Source: JBJMQS01 sp045802605 (GTDB lineage: Bacteria > Planctomycetota > Planctomycetia > Gemmatales > Gemmataceae). From it: DNA of 64,000 nucleotides. A program made the translations under genes and the position numbers. The notes under the pieces were generated by a model. The model worked only from the letters and a program-made list of their open reading frames with translations. It was not told the origin of the DNA and did not search any database. Where the stretch lies: assembly GCA_045802605.1 (NCBI GenBank), contig JBJMQS010000020.1:171312-235311 (forward strand), written 5' to 3'. Positions 1 through 7,883 of the stretch are shown here, one piece after another (position 1 is the first letter of the stretch; every line of letters begins with the position of its first letter).

Positions 1-80
1 ATCTTCGCCGGCACCAATGCCAGGCATTCGGGGCAGAGGCTCTGAGTCATGCCCAGAAACGTATGGCCGCGCAGTCGCAT
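1..80 (-). CDS. Probable radical SAM protein, N-terminal fragment (cut by window edge)
   Basis: Only the first 26 codons lie in the window. The ATG at 80-78 follows the upstream stop by 2 nt and has a GGAG ribosome site at good spacing inside the end of that gene, so translation is probably coupled. The visible peptide reads TQSLCPECLALVPAK after a short lead. This Cys-Pro-x-Cys start resembles the N-terminal zinc-ribbon-like segment that precedes the radical SAM core in a family of Fe-S oxidoreductases. The radical SAM CxxxCxxC motif would lie beyond the edge and is not seen, so the family call rests on resemblance only. Confidence 0.45.
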   Translation of the reverse strand, partial: MRLRGHTFLGMTQSLCPECLALVPAK

Positions 81-82
81 GC

Positions 83-619
83 TTAGCTCCTCTGCGGCCA
101 AAGCCGGCGAAACAGTTTGTAGGCCACGAAGAGGCCGGGTACGAGCCCGGCGCCGACGCTGGCGACCAGGAGCATTGATTCGCCGCCTCGATTGCCGCCG
201 CCCAAGGCTAAGCCACCCAAGCAGGCGGCAAAGCAGGTCGCGTAAAAGGCGGCGAACGATGCCAGCCCGATGATAGAAATGATTCCCAGCGAGCTGAAAA
301 ATACTCCGACCACGTTCATGGAATCCGGCGCTGCGCCTTCCGCACGGGCCCACTGCCCGGCGCGAATGGTCCGAATGAAGGCCGGCATCGCCAGGGCCAC
401 GAGCACGGCCAGCGCACCTGGTACTTCGATCGCCATGCCGAGTCCAATCAGAATCGCCAACACGCCAAACACCATCCACGCCGGGTTGTCGCCGCGGAAG
501 CGGCGCGGCTGCAGCGGCTTGATTCCCTCAGCAAACGATTGGTGACACAACCAGCACGTAGTCGCCGTCGGCGATTTCAGCTCAACGCCGCAGAAGGGGC
601 AGTAGCGTTCGGAAGTCAT
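83..619 (-). CDS. Zinc-ribbon membrane protein of unknown function
   Basis: Product of 178 residues. An N-terminal zinc ribbon (CPFCG, then CWLCH about 12 residues later) is followed by four or so hydrophobic helices from residue 45 onward and a basic C-terminus. The start chosen is the ATG at 619-617; an in-frame extension to 853 reads as low-complexity Arg-rich sequence and overlaps the preceding gene, so it is rejected. The start overlaps the stop of the upstream gene by 4 nt (ATGA type), which indicates translational coupling. Function is unknown. The zinc ribbon could bind metal or a partner at the cytoplasmic membrane face. Confidence 0.75.
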   Translation of the reverse strand: MTSERYCPFCGVELKSPTATTCWLCHQSFAEGIKPLQPRRFRGDNPAWMVFGVLAILIGLGMAIEVPGALAVLVALAMPAFIRTIRAGQWARAEGAAPDSMNVVGVFFSSLGIISIIGLASFAAFYATCFAACLGGLALGGGNRGGESMLLVASVGAGLVPGLFVAYKLFRRLWPQRS

Positions 620-1290
620 GGGGAACCTCCGTGACTTGGCGATAGCCGTTGGGAATAAATCTCCGCGAACCCTCGCATGCGCCGAATGACTTGCCCGAGA
701 ACAACACCGCACAGGATGAGCGCGACGAGAAAAATCGCCTGGTAGTGTCGCGGCAACGACATGTCGCTCTTGGGCCAGCCCGGCACCGAGCCCCAACGGG
801 CAAACCCTAACAGGAATAGGTACCCCAGCCCTGCGCCGGCGGTGGCAAACCAAATCAAGGGCAAGCTAAAACGCAGTGCCGCCAGCGCGATGATCACGAA
901 GTAAATGACGACGAGCGGGCTGCGCGGCCCCTCGGCCAATGTCAAAATCGTGGTGAGCAACACAATGTCGCAGCCGGTCGAGACGAACTTTAGCCAGCGG
1001 GGAAAAACGCCCTGCAGCCTGCACATCAATACCGCCAGCGCCAAGCACGCCCAAGCGACGGTCAGAAACGTCATCGCCAAATGAAACGACCGATCGACGA
1101 CTTTCGGCATCTGCACGACGCCGAGGTTCAGGCCGTAATAGTTGATCAGTTCGATGGCATAGAACGCGGTGATGCCGATGATTCGGAGGAGATTGGCGCG
1201 ACCCTCGCCTTCATACTCTTCGCGCCGGCCGGCAATGTACCAGGCGCGATCGGCTGCCGGTGTTTCCGCGGTTGTGATGACGGCCATCAT
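616..1290 (-). CDS. Six-helix integral membrane protein, sensor-module-like
   Basis: Product of 224 residues with about six hydrophobic segments (near residues 34-54, 67-90, 102-120, 125-145, 148-165 and 190-210) and a basic end. The pattern resembles the membrane module found in front of histidine kinase or cyclase domains, but no catalytic domain follows. Two ATG codons sit at 1290 and 1287. The gene lies 4 nt after a secreted-protein gene and overlaps the zinc-ribbon gene by 4 nt, so the three form one operon. No function can be assigned. Confidence 0.72.
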   Translation of the reverse strand: MMAVITTAETPAADRAWYIAGRREEYEGEGRANLLRIIGITAFYAIELINYYGLNLGVVQMPKVVDRSFHLAMTFLTVAWACLALAVLMCRLQGVFPRWLKFVSTGCDIVLLTTILTLAEGPRSPLVVIYFVIIALAALRFSLPLIWFATAGAGLGYLFLLGFARWGSVPGWPKSDMSLPRHYQAIFLVALILCGVVLGQVIRRMRGFAEIYSQRLSPSHGGSP

Positions 1291-1294
1291 CGCC

Positions 1295-2290
1295 TCAGGG
1301 TTTGACTTTTTTCCATTGCACGTTTGGATTGGGGCCCCGCGAGCCGCTCAAGACGCCATCTTTGAAGGTAAAAGTTTGATACAGTGTCGAGCCGGCGTGC
1401 TCGGCCTTCGTGGCGACTTTGCCATCGGCCACCACCGAAAAGTTGCCGACGGCGATTTTCCACTCGGCGTTGTCTTTGATGAACCCGCACTTAAAGGAGC
1501 CATCTTTGCCGAACTTCAGCGGATTCTTCTCGCCATCTTGCGACTCCCATTGGCCCGGCAGTGCTTCGAGGATCTGAATGAAGCTCTCGGCCATCTTCCG
1601 ACTTGGCTCGGGTCGATTTTTGACTTGGGCTTTGACAAGCTCCAGCAGTTTCGCGTGCTGCTGCATGTTGGAGCCAAGCGACCAGCTTGCCACACGCCGC
1701 ATAGTGGCGTTCTCGGGCACGTCCGGCAGATCGAGCACATCGAGGATGCGAGCGATCGGCGCGTATTCGCCGGTGATGAAGAAGTTGCACCAGAGGAAAT
1801 CGAGATCGGCCGGCGTATGTGCGGCCCGATCGCGAACACCCTTCCGGTTGGGACCTTCGAGATGTTTCTTGAGCGCTTCCAATTCGCCCCGCACGGCCGT
1901 GACCTTGGGGTCCGCCAGCCAGCCATTGATGCGGTTGACCGTTTCCTTGTCGCCACAATTCGTCAACACCCGCACAATAATTCGGCGCCCGGCAACCGAC
2001 GCCTCGGCAAACGCCGCTTCATACTCGCGCACAATCTTTGGGTTCCTGGCCGCGATGTCACCCAACTGAGCGGCGAAGAGATTCAACGTATGTTCGCGGT
2101 CGGCGAACCATGGATGCTCGGCATTTTCCTTCTTGATCAATTCGTGAAACAATTTGAGCGCGACCGAGGGGTCAGGCTTCTGGTAATAAAAGGTCGTCGT
2201 CTTGGAGAACTCGAAAACAATCGGCGGCGGCTGCGGCGGAGAGGTTTGCGCCAAGCCCGCCAAAAGCATCAAAGCACAATTCGCGAACAT
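1295..2290 (-). CDS. Secreted protein of unknown function
   Basis: Product of 331 residues. The ATG at 2290 gives an N-terminal signal peptide (short hydrophobic run MFANCALMLLAGLAQ) and a Pro-rich mature start. In-frame codons further upstream run into the inverted repeat at 2393-2568 and are probably not translated. The middle is helical; the last 100 residues look like a lipocalin-like or 'weight of evidence' beta domain (GQWES, DGSFKC, GNFSV, GSTLYQTF, KDGVLSG). This C-terminal resemblance to small TIGR03066-like planctomycete domains is inference. First gene of the operon that continues through two membrane proteins. Confidence 0.72.
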   Translation of the reverse strand: MFANCALMLLAGLAQTSPPQPPPIVFEFSKTTTFYYQKPDPSVALKLFHELIKKENAEHPWFADREHTLNLFAAQLGDIAARNPKIVREYEAAFAEASVAGRRIIVRVLTNCGDKETVNRINGWLADPKVTAVRGELEALKKHLEGPNRKGVRDRAAHTPADLDFLWCNFFITGEYAPIARILDVLDLPDVPENATMRRVASWSLGSNMQQHAKLLELVKAQVKNRPEPSRKMAESFIQILEALPGQWESQDGEKNPLKFGKDGSFKCGFIKDNAEWKIAVGNFSVVADGKVATKAEHAGSTLYQTFTFKDGVLSGSRGPNPNVQWKKVKP

Positions 2291-2392
2291 GGCGGGCTCC
2301 GGATTTGACACCCCTATTGTGTGAGGCCATGCCGAATCTGCGAGGCCCCGATTCCTATAGGGAGTGAATTTCGTGGCCGGTGCGAAGATTTT

Positions 2393-2568
2393 GCATTTCA
2401 TGGCCCAAGCAGAGTCTTTACATTTCGTGGCCGGGTCTGAGGTCGCCCTTCGGCGACCGAAGGCCTGGTGAACCTGCAAGCGCTTGCCACTCCCCGGGCC
2501 TTCGGTCGCCTCAGGCGACCTTCAGACCCGGCCACGAAATACAAAGCTCTGCCTGGGCCACGAAATGC
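2393..2568. repeat. Long imperfect inverted repeat with GGCCACGAAATGC motif
   Basis: The arms 2393-2465 and 2497-2568 are reverse complements over about 72 nt with few mismatches. The loop holds a 12-bp palindrome (GCAAGCGCTTGC, 2475-2486). The motif GGCCACGAAATGC occurs in each arm, again at 2583-2595, and in part at 2369-2378. It fills most of the 308-bp gap between the secreted-protein gene and the CmcI-like gene, both on the minus strand. It could end transcription of the CmcI-like gene, or it may be a dispersed palindromic element. Confidence 0.8.
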
Positions 2569-2598
2569 AGGGACTCTGCTGGGGCCACGAAATGCAGG

Positions 2599-3897
2599 CT
2601 ACTCCACGCCCGCCGCCCCAGCCCGCTTCACTCGCTTCAGATACCCATTGGGATTGAACGTCAGCTTGAACTTCTCGCGCGACCGGTCGATCACAAACTC
2701 ATCCGTGTGGCTCAAAAACTCTTCGATCGCCTCGTAGGGGCCCGGGCCGAAATGCGGATAGACCGGATGGCCATTGATGTTGCTGTCCGTCACGATCAAG
2801 TAACTGCCCGGCGTCACATACGGTGCGTACAGTTCCATCTCCGCCAGCACATGCGCCTTGGAGTGATCCGAGTCGAGCAGCACGAGCCGCTTTTCATCCG
2901 GCCGACCAGCGAGCAATCGCCGCACGAGCACGGCATCGGTGCTCGAGCCCGTAACGTACCGCACTCGCGGATGATCCACCCGTGGCACGTAGGCGATATC
3001 AATCGAGATCACTTCGCCATGGCCCAGCAAATCCATCATGTGCGCGAGAAACAATGCGTTGCCGCCGAAGAGTGTGCCGGTTTCAATCACGAGATCGGGC
3101 TTCACCTCGCTCAGAATTTCTTGAAACACCCATGCATCAAAGGCGCACTGCAAGTGCGGCACGTTGAGCCAATATGTCCGCGCCCACGGATGATGCTCAC
3201 CCTCCGCGCCGTAATAGAAGAGCCGGTGAAACTCGTCCACGATATTTGTGCCCGGCGTTTCCACGGTCGGCGTTTCCGATTCGGAAACATCGTGTGAGGC
3301 ACGCGGCTCCGTGATTTGAGGCGGCGAAATGTCGAAGCGCACGCGGTCATCGAACAGGATCGCGCCGTCTTCGGTTGTGACGCGCGTTTCGCAGACCAGC
3401 TCTTCCTGATCCCAAATGCCCGTCGGTGGCAGCCACCAGGTGAAGCGATTGTGCCCGCAAGGCAGATGAACGCAATTGCACATCGTCCAGGACTTCTGGC
3501 CCGCGAAAATGACTTGCTGATCGCCGGCACGCCGGGCTGCAAACGATAGCCGCAGTGCCGTCCCTGCCAGCCCGCGTCGAGCGACTTCGAATACCAAAGG
3601 CACCCGTCGCTCTTCACGGGGCCCGAGAAACACAATCCACAATCCAAGCTTGCGCCAATCGAAATCGAATTGCCACACGGTCGTTTGACCGATTTGCCGC
3701 GTCAATGCATCGACCGTAGTGTGCGACGCGGTCACGAATTGGCGCGAAGTGGCGCAGCATCGAGAGCACTTCAGGTCATTCCATGCGCTGTTGCGAACTT
3801 GACTTTGGGTTTCAGTGCCGCAACGAGCGCAGCGCATTCGTACGGGCACCATGTGCCCGCCGATGGCCGACTCGCCCAGGAATAAGTCGAATTGCAT
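2599..3897 (-). CDS. CmcI-like (cephalosporin hydroxylase family) SAM-dependent enzyme
   Basis: Product of 432 residues from the ATG at 3897. The C-terminal half (about residues 220-420) has the Rossmann features of the CmcI / rhamnosyl O-methyltransferase family: VIETGTLFGGNALFLAH for the SAM glycine loop, ISIDI for the acidic ribose-binding residue, LLDSDHSKAHV for the metal/acid loop and VTDSNINGHP near the end. The N-terminal 190 residues contain two Cys pairs (CARCG and CSRC) that could form a zinc ribbon, followed by a beta-rich segment I do not recognise. Despite the family name, members are usually O-methyltransferases acting on sugars or small molecules. It starts 11 nt after selA, probably in one transcript. 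Confidence 0.78.
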   Translation of the reverse strand: MQFDLFLGESAIGGHMVPVRMRCARCGTETQSQVRNSAWNDLKCSRCCATSRQFVTASHTTVDALTRQIGQTTVWQFDFDWRKLGLWIVFLGPREERRVPLVFEVARRGLAGTALRLSFAARRAGDQQVIFAGQKSWTMCNCVHLPCGHNRFTWWLPPTGIWDQEELVCETRVTTEDGAILFDDRVRFDISPPQITEPRASHDVSESETPTVETPGTNIVDEFHRLFYYGAEGEHHPWARTYWLNVPHLQCAFDAWVFQEILSEVKPDLVIETGTLFGGNALFLAHMMDLLGHGEVISIDIAYVPRVDHPRVRYVTGSSTDAVLVRRLLAGRPDEKRLVLLDSDHSKAHVLAEMELYAPYVTPGSYLIVTDSNINGHPVYPHFGPGPYEAIEEFLSHTDEFVIDRSREKFKLTFNPNGYLKRVKRAGAAGVE

Positions 3898-3908
3898 GAG
3901 TCGAGGAC

Positions 3909-5285
3909 CTAGAGAATCGCCGTCAAAGCGGTTGCGAGAATAGAATCCATTTCCGCCGGCACCGAGCGTAAGTCGATCAGCACCGCGCCGCCGGTGATTC
4001 GGCTCAGCACGGCGGGCTCGCCGCAACGGAGCTTTTGAGCGAACGCCTCATCCCCTTCGGCCGGCTGTAGTGCAATCACGACCGTCGGCACCGTTTGATC
4101 CGGCAACGACCCGCCGCCGACGAACGTGACATCTTCGCGCGCGACCGCGGACACTCTGCCGGCGATTTGACTCACGATTGCATCCGCCCGGCGTTTGAGT
4201 TCCGCGGTCGGCACCGAGAGCAGCTTCAACACCGGGATTCGCTGCAGTGCGAGTTCCGGGCGCAGATAGAGCCGCAAGGTCGCATCCAATGCGGCCAGCG
4301 TCATCTTGTCGAGCCGCATCGCCCGCATCATGGGGTCGCGCTCGATTTGTGTGACTAGTTCGGTCCGGCCGACAATCAATCCCGCTTGCGGGCCGCCGAG
4401 TAATTTGTCGCCGGAGAACAGGACGAGGTCCGCCCCCGCCCGCAAGCTCTCGGCCACCATCGGTTCGCCGGGCAAGCCGAATTGGGCATAGTCCACCAGG
4501 GCACCGGAGCCGACGTCGTCGATCACCGGCACATTGTGCTTGCGGCCAAGTGACACCAGGTCCGCGATGTCCGGCGATTGGGTGAAACCATGGATGCGGA
4601 AATTGCTTTGATGCACGCGCAGTATCAGTGCGGTTTGCGGTCCGATCGCTTCTTCGTAATCGCCGAGCCGGGTGATGTTGGTGGTGCCGATTTCGCGCAA
4701 GATCGCGCCGCTGGCGGCCATAATCTCCGGCACACGAAACCCGCCGCCGATCTCGACCAGTTGGCCGCGGGAGACGATCACCTCGCGGCCCATCGCCAAG
4801 GTGCGCAATGCGATCACCGTGGCGGCGGCGCAGTTGTTGACCGCAGTGCCCGACTCCGCGCCGAGCAGGCGTTGCAACAACTGGCGAACGCCGTGCTGAC
4901 GACTTCGACGATCGCCCGAGTCCAGATCCAGTTCCAGGCTCAGCGGGTAGCGTGCCGCGTCATACGCCGCCTGCGCCGCTTCTTCGGCCAACGGCGCCCG
5001 ACCGAGGTTGGTGTGCAGGACGATGCCCGTGGCGTTGATGACTCTGCGCAATGCCGGGGCAGCCATGCGCTCGAGCCGTGTCGCAATTTGCCCCCAGAGT
5101 GGGGCGTCACTTTTTTCGCGTGCGGTTTTCAATCGTCGCCGGCAATCGTCCAACTCCGCGCGGACCGCTTCGGCGACGGCCGCCCGTCCATGCCGCTCGA
5201 TCAAGCCAAACGCCGCCGGGTCTTCGAGGACCTGATGCACCGACGGCAATTGTCGCAGCGGATTCTCCGGCATGGGGATTAGCAT
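3909..5285 (-). CDS. selA: L-seryl-tRNA(Sec) selenium transferase
   Basis: PLP-dependent enzyme that converts seryl-tRNA(Sec) to selenocysteinyl-tRNA(Sec) with selenophosphate. The 458 residues match the usual SelA length of about 460. Visible signatures are the N-terminal LRQLPSVHQVL segment, RVINATGIVLHTNLGRAPL, the Asn-rich NNCAAATVIAL turn, the VIDDVGSGAL Asp that binds the PLP ring nitrogen, and the PLP lysine in LFSGDKLLGGPQAGL (about Lys294). Start: ATG at 5285 or 5273; neither has a clear ribosome site. No selB, selD or tRNA-Sec gene is seen in the window, so the rest of the selenocysteine pathway must be elsewhere. Confidence 0.93.
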   Translation of the reverse strand: MLIPMPENPLRQLPSVHQVLEDPAAFGLIERHGRAAVAEAVRAELDDCRRRLKTAREKSDAPLWGQIATRLERMAAPALRRVINATGIVLHTNLGRAPLAEEAAQAAYDAARYPLSLELDLDSGDRRSRQHGVRQLLQRLLGAESGTAVNNCAAATVIALRTLAMGREVIVSRGQLVEIGGGFRVPEIMAASGAILREIGTTNITRLGDYEEAIGPQTALILRVHQSNFRIHGFTQSPDIADLVSLGRKHNVPVIDDVGSGALVDYAQFGLPGEPMVAESLRAGADLVLFSGDKLLGGPQAGLIVGRTELVTQIERDPMMRAMRLDKMTLAALDATLRLYLRPELALQRIPVLKLLSVPTAELKRRADAIVSQIAGRVSAVAREDVTFVGGGSLPDQTVPTVVIALQPAEGDEAFAQKLRCGEPAVLSRITGGAVLIDLRSVPAEMDSILATALTAIL

Positions 5286-5406
5286 ACCAAGGCCGCGCCG
5301 TGCGGCCTTTCGTGTCGCGTTTCGCGATTTGGCGCTCGTGGGTGTTTAATATTAGGTGCTGCGAGGGCGCTCAATTCTGGGTATTGTCCGACTCTGGTTG
5401 TCTTCA

Positions 5407-5487
5407 CACCAAAGGTGTGAGATTTCTCAGCCCAGGGCAACGCCCTGGGTAAGGTGCCATTTCGTTTGCAGGCTGAAGGCCTGCGAC
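5407..5487. repeat. REP-like palindromes upstream of the Y1 transposase
   Basis: Three small hairpins in a row: ACACCAAAGGTGT, then CCCAGGGCAACGCCCTGGG after TGAGATTTCTCAG, then GCAGGCTGAAGGCCTGC. The same units recur at 5961-6445 and at 58709-58893. The unit ends 5 nt beyond the 3' end of the transposase gene that follows on the minus strand. Confidence 0.85.
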
Positions 5488-5491
5488 AAAA

Positions 5492-5938
5492 CTAATCCCA
5501 CACGTATCGTTCATCCCATTCCATTTCGTGGCGTCGCAACAATTCGCGCAATTCGTCTTGGAACGTCATGCGGCGATGATGTTCTTCCTGCGTTTCGATG
5601 TATGTTCTCACCTGCGCGACATTCGATGGGCTGACCGAAAACGCGGCATATCCGTTCTGCCAATAAAAATGCGGATGCACGTTTTGCTTCGCCCACTTGG
5701 ATGATTCCTTCTTGAGTTCTTCGACCACATTACTTGGCGACCAAGTCCGGCCCAGAACGAATAGGGCATGGACATGGTCCGCGACACCATCCACAGCGAT
5801 TGTCGGACATTCAATGCCGTTCAAAGTCCCGGCGAGATATTTAAACATCTGTGTGCGCAGATCGGTGGTTAGATATGGTTCACGATTCTTGGTGCTGAAA
5901 ACGAGGTGAACGACGATTCGAGCGAGCGACTGTGGCAT
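5492..5938 (-). CDS. IS200-type Y1 (HUH) transposase
   Basis: Product of 148 residues, a normal length for IS200/IS605 TnpA. The HUH motif is seen in GVADHVHALFVL (His-Val-His) and the catalytic tyrosine in VRTYIETQEEHHRR. The N-terminal LVFSTKNREPYL is typical of the family. The enzyme cuts and joins single-stranded DNA at hairpin ends through a 5'-phosphotyrosine link. It lies between REP-like palindrome blocks on both sides, which are likely substrates. No TnpB gene is nearby. Confidence 0.92.
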   Translation of the reverse strand: MPQSLARIVVHLVFSTKNREPYLTTDLRTQMFKYLAGTLNGIECPTIAVDGVADHVHALFVLGRTWSPSNVVEELKKESSKWAKQNVHPHFYWQNGYAAFSVSPSNVAQVRTYIETQEEHHRRMTFQDELRELLRRHEMEWDERYVWD

Positions 5939-5960
5939 GGCGATCTTCTCCCATCGATGA

Positions 5961-6445
5961 GTCTCAGCCCTTCAGGCTGAATTCGATTTTATGTCGTAAC
6001 CCAGGGCGTTGCCCTGGGCTGAGAAATCTCAGGCCCTTGGCCTGAAGAAGGTCCAAGGCCGAGGCGAGACAGTACTGTCACAGTTCGGTCGTTGATCGTC
6101 TTCACACCGGTTAATTGTCTTCAGGCCAACGGCCTGAGATTTCTCAGCCCAGGGCGCAGCCCTGGGTATTCATGCAAATTGTTTTGCAGCCTGTAGGGCT
6201 GCGACAAGTCTATCGCAGGCCTTCAGCCTGCATCTCTTTTGCGCTCTTAACCCAGGGCGTTGCCCTGGGCTGAGAAATCTCAGGCCGTTGGCCTGAAGAC
6301 AAATACCGCCAAGATATGGTGACGCGAGATCAAACCACACTGGCGACATGGTATTCAGCCTGAAAGGCTGAGATTTCTCAGCCCAGGGCAACGCCCTGGG
6401 TTTTGGACATAAGATCGAATTCAGCCTGAAGGGCTGAGACAGCCT
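5961..6445. repeat. REP/BIME-like palindrome array
   Basis: About 485 bp with at least four copies of the CCCAGGGC-GCCCTGGG hairpin (near 6000, 6148, 6243 and 6381) in both orientations. Each is joined to GAGAAATCTCAGGCC or its complement and to hairpins such as TTCAGGCCAACGGCCTGA and CAGGCCTTCAGCCTG. Alternating head-to-head units are the hallmark of bacterial interspersed mosaic elements. The array fills the gap between two divergently arranged Y1 transposase genes. Short in-frame readings across it are repeat-derived and not genes. Confidence 0.88.
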
Positions 6446-6465
6446 AAAGGGGGCAATAAAAGGGA

Positions 6466-7280
6466 ATAAAAGGGGACATTCTCCTTTTCCATCGCCATTC
6501 CCAGCACGCCTCGATATCCTATTCACCATGCCTCGAACGGCGCGAGCATCGGTGGGTGGAGTGTGCTACCACGTCCTCAATCGAGGCAACGGCCGCACCA
6601 AGGTCTTTCACGACGACGATGATTACCTCGGCTTCATCGACCTGTTGCAACAGGCCGAAGAGCGCTTGCCGGTCCGGATTCTCGGCTACAACCTGATGCC
6701 CAATCACTTTCACTTGGTGCTCTGGCCACGCCGGGATGGCGACTTGAGCCGGTGGATGCAATGGCTGCTAACGTCCCACGTGCGGCGTTATCATCGCCTC
6801 TATCGGGGCTCGGGTCATGTCTGGCAAGGGCGTTTCAAGGCCTTCCCGATCGAACAAGACGAGCATTTGCTGACCGTCCTGCGCTACATCGAACGCAATG
6901 CCCTGCGAGCCAATCTGGTGCGTAAGGCAGAACTCTGGCCCTGGTCCAGCCTGGCTCTGCGCGATGCGGGCAAACGACCGCCATGGTTATCACCGTGGCC
7001 GGTGGATCGCCCCCGCAACTGGACCGCGTGGGTCAACCAGGCGCAAACCCCAGCCGAACTGAAAGCCCTGCATCGCTGCATCGCCCGCGGCACTCCCTTC
7101 GGCGACGACCGCTGGACAAAAAGGACCGCCGCCCGCTTAGGCTTAGAGTCATCCCTGCGTCCTCGCGGCCGACCGAGAAAAGAACCGCTAGCGGAGGATT
7201 AGGCAGCTTCGCAATTCTAGACAAAGCGGGCTCGGGAAGCTACGAGGCGTCGCCTGACAAAAGTAGAATGTCCCCTTTAT
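6466..7280 (+). mobile_element. RAYT unit bounded by inverted GGGGACATTCT motifs
   Basis: The stretch ATAAAAGGGGACATTCT (6466-6482) upstream of the transposase gene is matched by its near-perfect reverse complement at 7265-7280, downstream of the gene, with one A fewer. Such a pair flanking a REP-associated transposase suggests the boundaries of a mobile or formerly mobile unit of about 815 bp. No direct target repeats were identified. Confidence 0.55.
6528..7202 (+). CDS. REP-associated tyrosine transposase (RAYT)
   Basis: Product of 224 residues, in the usual RAYT range. It has the N-terminal MPRTARASVGGVCYHVLNRG, the HUH motif in NLMPNHFHLVLWP, WQGRFKAFPI, and the catalytic tyrosine in VLRYIERNALRANLV. 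The C-terminus is basic (RPRGRPRKE), fit for DNA binding. RAYTs are single-copy domesticated relatives of IS200 transposases that cut and join REP hairpins. It differs from the neighbouring 148-residue protein and is an independent lineage. Ribosome site weak. Confidence 0.93.
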   Translation: MPRTARASVGGVCYHVLNRGNGRTKVFHDDDDYLGFIDLLQQAEERLPVRILGYNLMPNHFHLVLWPRRDGDLSRWMQWLLTSHVRRYHRLYRGSGHVWQGRFKAFPIEQDEHLLTVLRYIERNALRANLVRKAELWPWSSLALRDAGKRPPWLSPWPVDRPRNWTAWVNQAQTPAELKALHRCIARGTPFGDDRWTKRTAARLGLESSLRPRGRPRKEPLAED

Positions 7281-7397
7281 CTCGCTAGCCAACGCGGCGT
7301 AGAATGATCGGTGCCGGGACAATGCGGTGAAAATCCAGCCGACCAATCTGAAATATGGTTGGCGTCGTCTAATCAAGACATCCCGGTCTTTTATTTC

Positions 7398-7772
7398 TCA
7401 GCAACGCAAAGTGACCGCAGTACCAAATTCTAGACTCATTTGGCCCTTGCATTCGATGATCCCCCAGTCGCCTTCAAGGTGCCATGTGTCCTCAACGCAG
7501 CGAATTCCATCCAAATTGCCATAGTCGATTTCGCCAGTCAGATCAGAACCTGGCTTGATCCCAAAGGATGTCCACACCAGACGCTGAAAATCCTGGATGC
7601 GAATGCGTCCCTTTTTGAGACAAAGGCGTTCATTCTCCTTCGGGGCCACGTAGTCGGGGTGGTCAGATGCCAGTGCGAAAACCATTTCCAATAAGAGCAC
7701 GTAAGGCTCAATCCTAATCTCGAGGACATAGCTCTCCTCGAAAATAACATCTTGAGGCAACCGATTGATCAT
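7398..7772 (-). CDS. Hypothetical protein
   Basis: Product of 124 residues from the ATG at 7772; an upstream ATG at 7820 would add 16 residues without a better ribosome site. It is acidic and beta-rich, with no signal peptide or membrane segment. It ends with CVEDTWHLEGDWGIIECKG. The size and composition recall small immunity-type proteins, but no motif proves this. It stands alone after the transposase region and may be part of a former mobile island. Confidence 0.55.
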   Translation of the reverse strand: MINRLPQDVIFEESYVLEIRIEPYVLLLEMVFALASDHPDYVAPKENERLCLKKGRIRIQDFQRLVWTSFGIKPGSDLTGEIDYGNLDGIRCVEDTWHLEGDWGIIECKGQMSLEFGTAVTLRC

Positions 7773-7883
7773 TAAGGTAAATCCCAGATTATTGGCGTGT
7801 CGATCTCGGGAAGGGGGCATGCTAATTCATAACGGCCGCCCACCACGAGTTCCGCTCCTTAGCACAACCCCGTCTCCCCAAAT

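Noticed and set aside
1169..2308. Open frame of 379 codons on the plus strand
   Set aside because: It is antisense to the secreted-protein gene at 1295-2290. The minus-strand product has a signal peptide and normal composition; this one is Arg-rich and has no recognisable motif.
3909..5285. Possible nearby tRNA-Sec or SECIS-like element next to selA
   Set aside because: The flanks hold only REP-like palindromes and the next gene; no tRNA-like fold or T-loop motif was found by eye.
5961..6445. Regular-looking repeats resembling a CRISPR array
   Set aside because: Units are palindromic, alternate in orientation, and have irregular spacing. There are no cas genes, and two HUH transposases flank them, so REP/BIME fits better.
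6170..6529. Open frame of 119 codons across the palindromes
   Set aside because: Its peptide repeats LRFLSPGQRPG, which is the translation of the palindrome itself. The same peptide appears in other frames wherever the repeat occurs.
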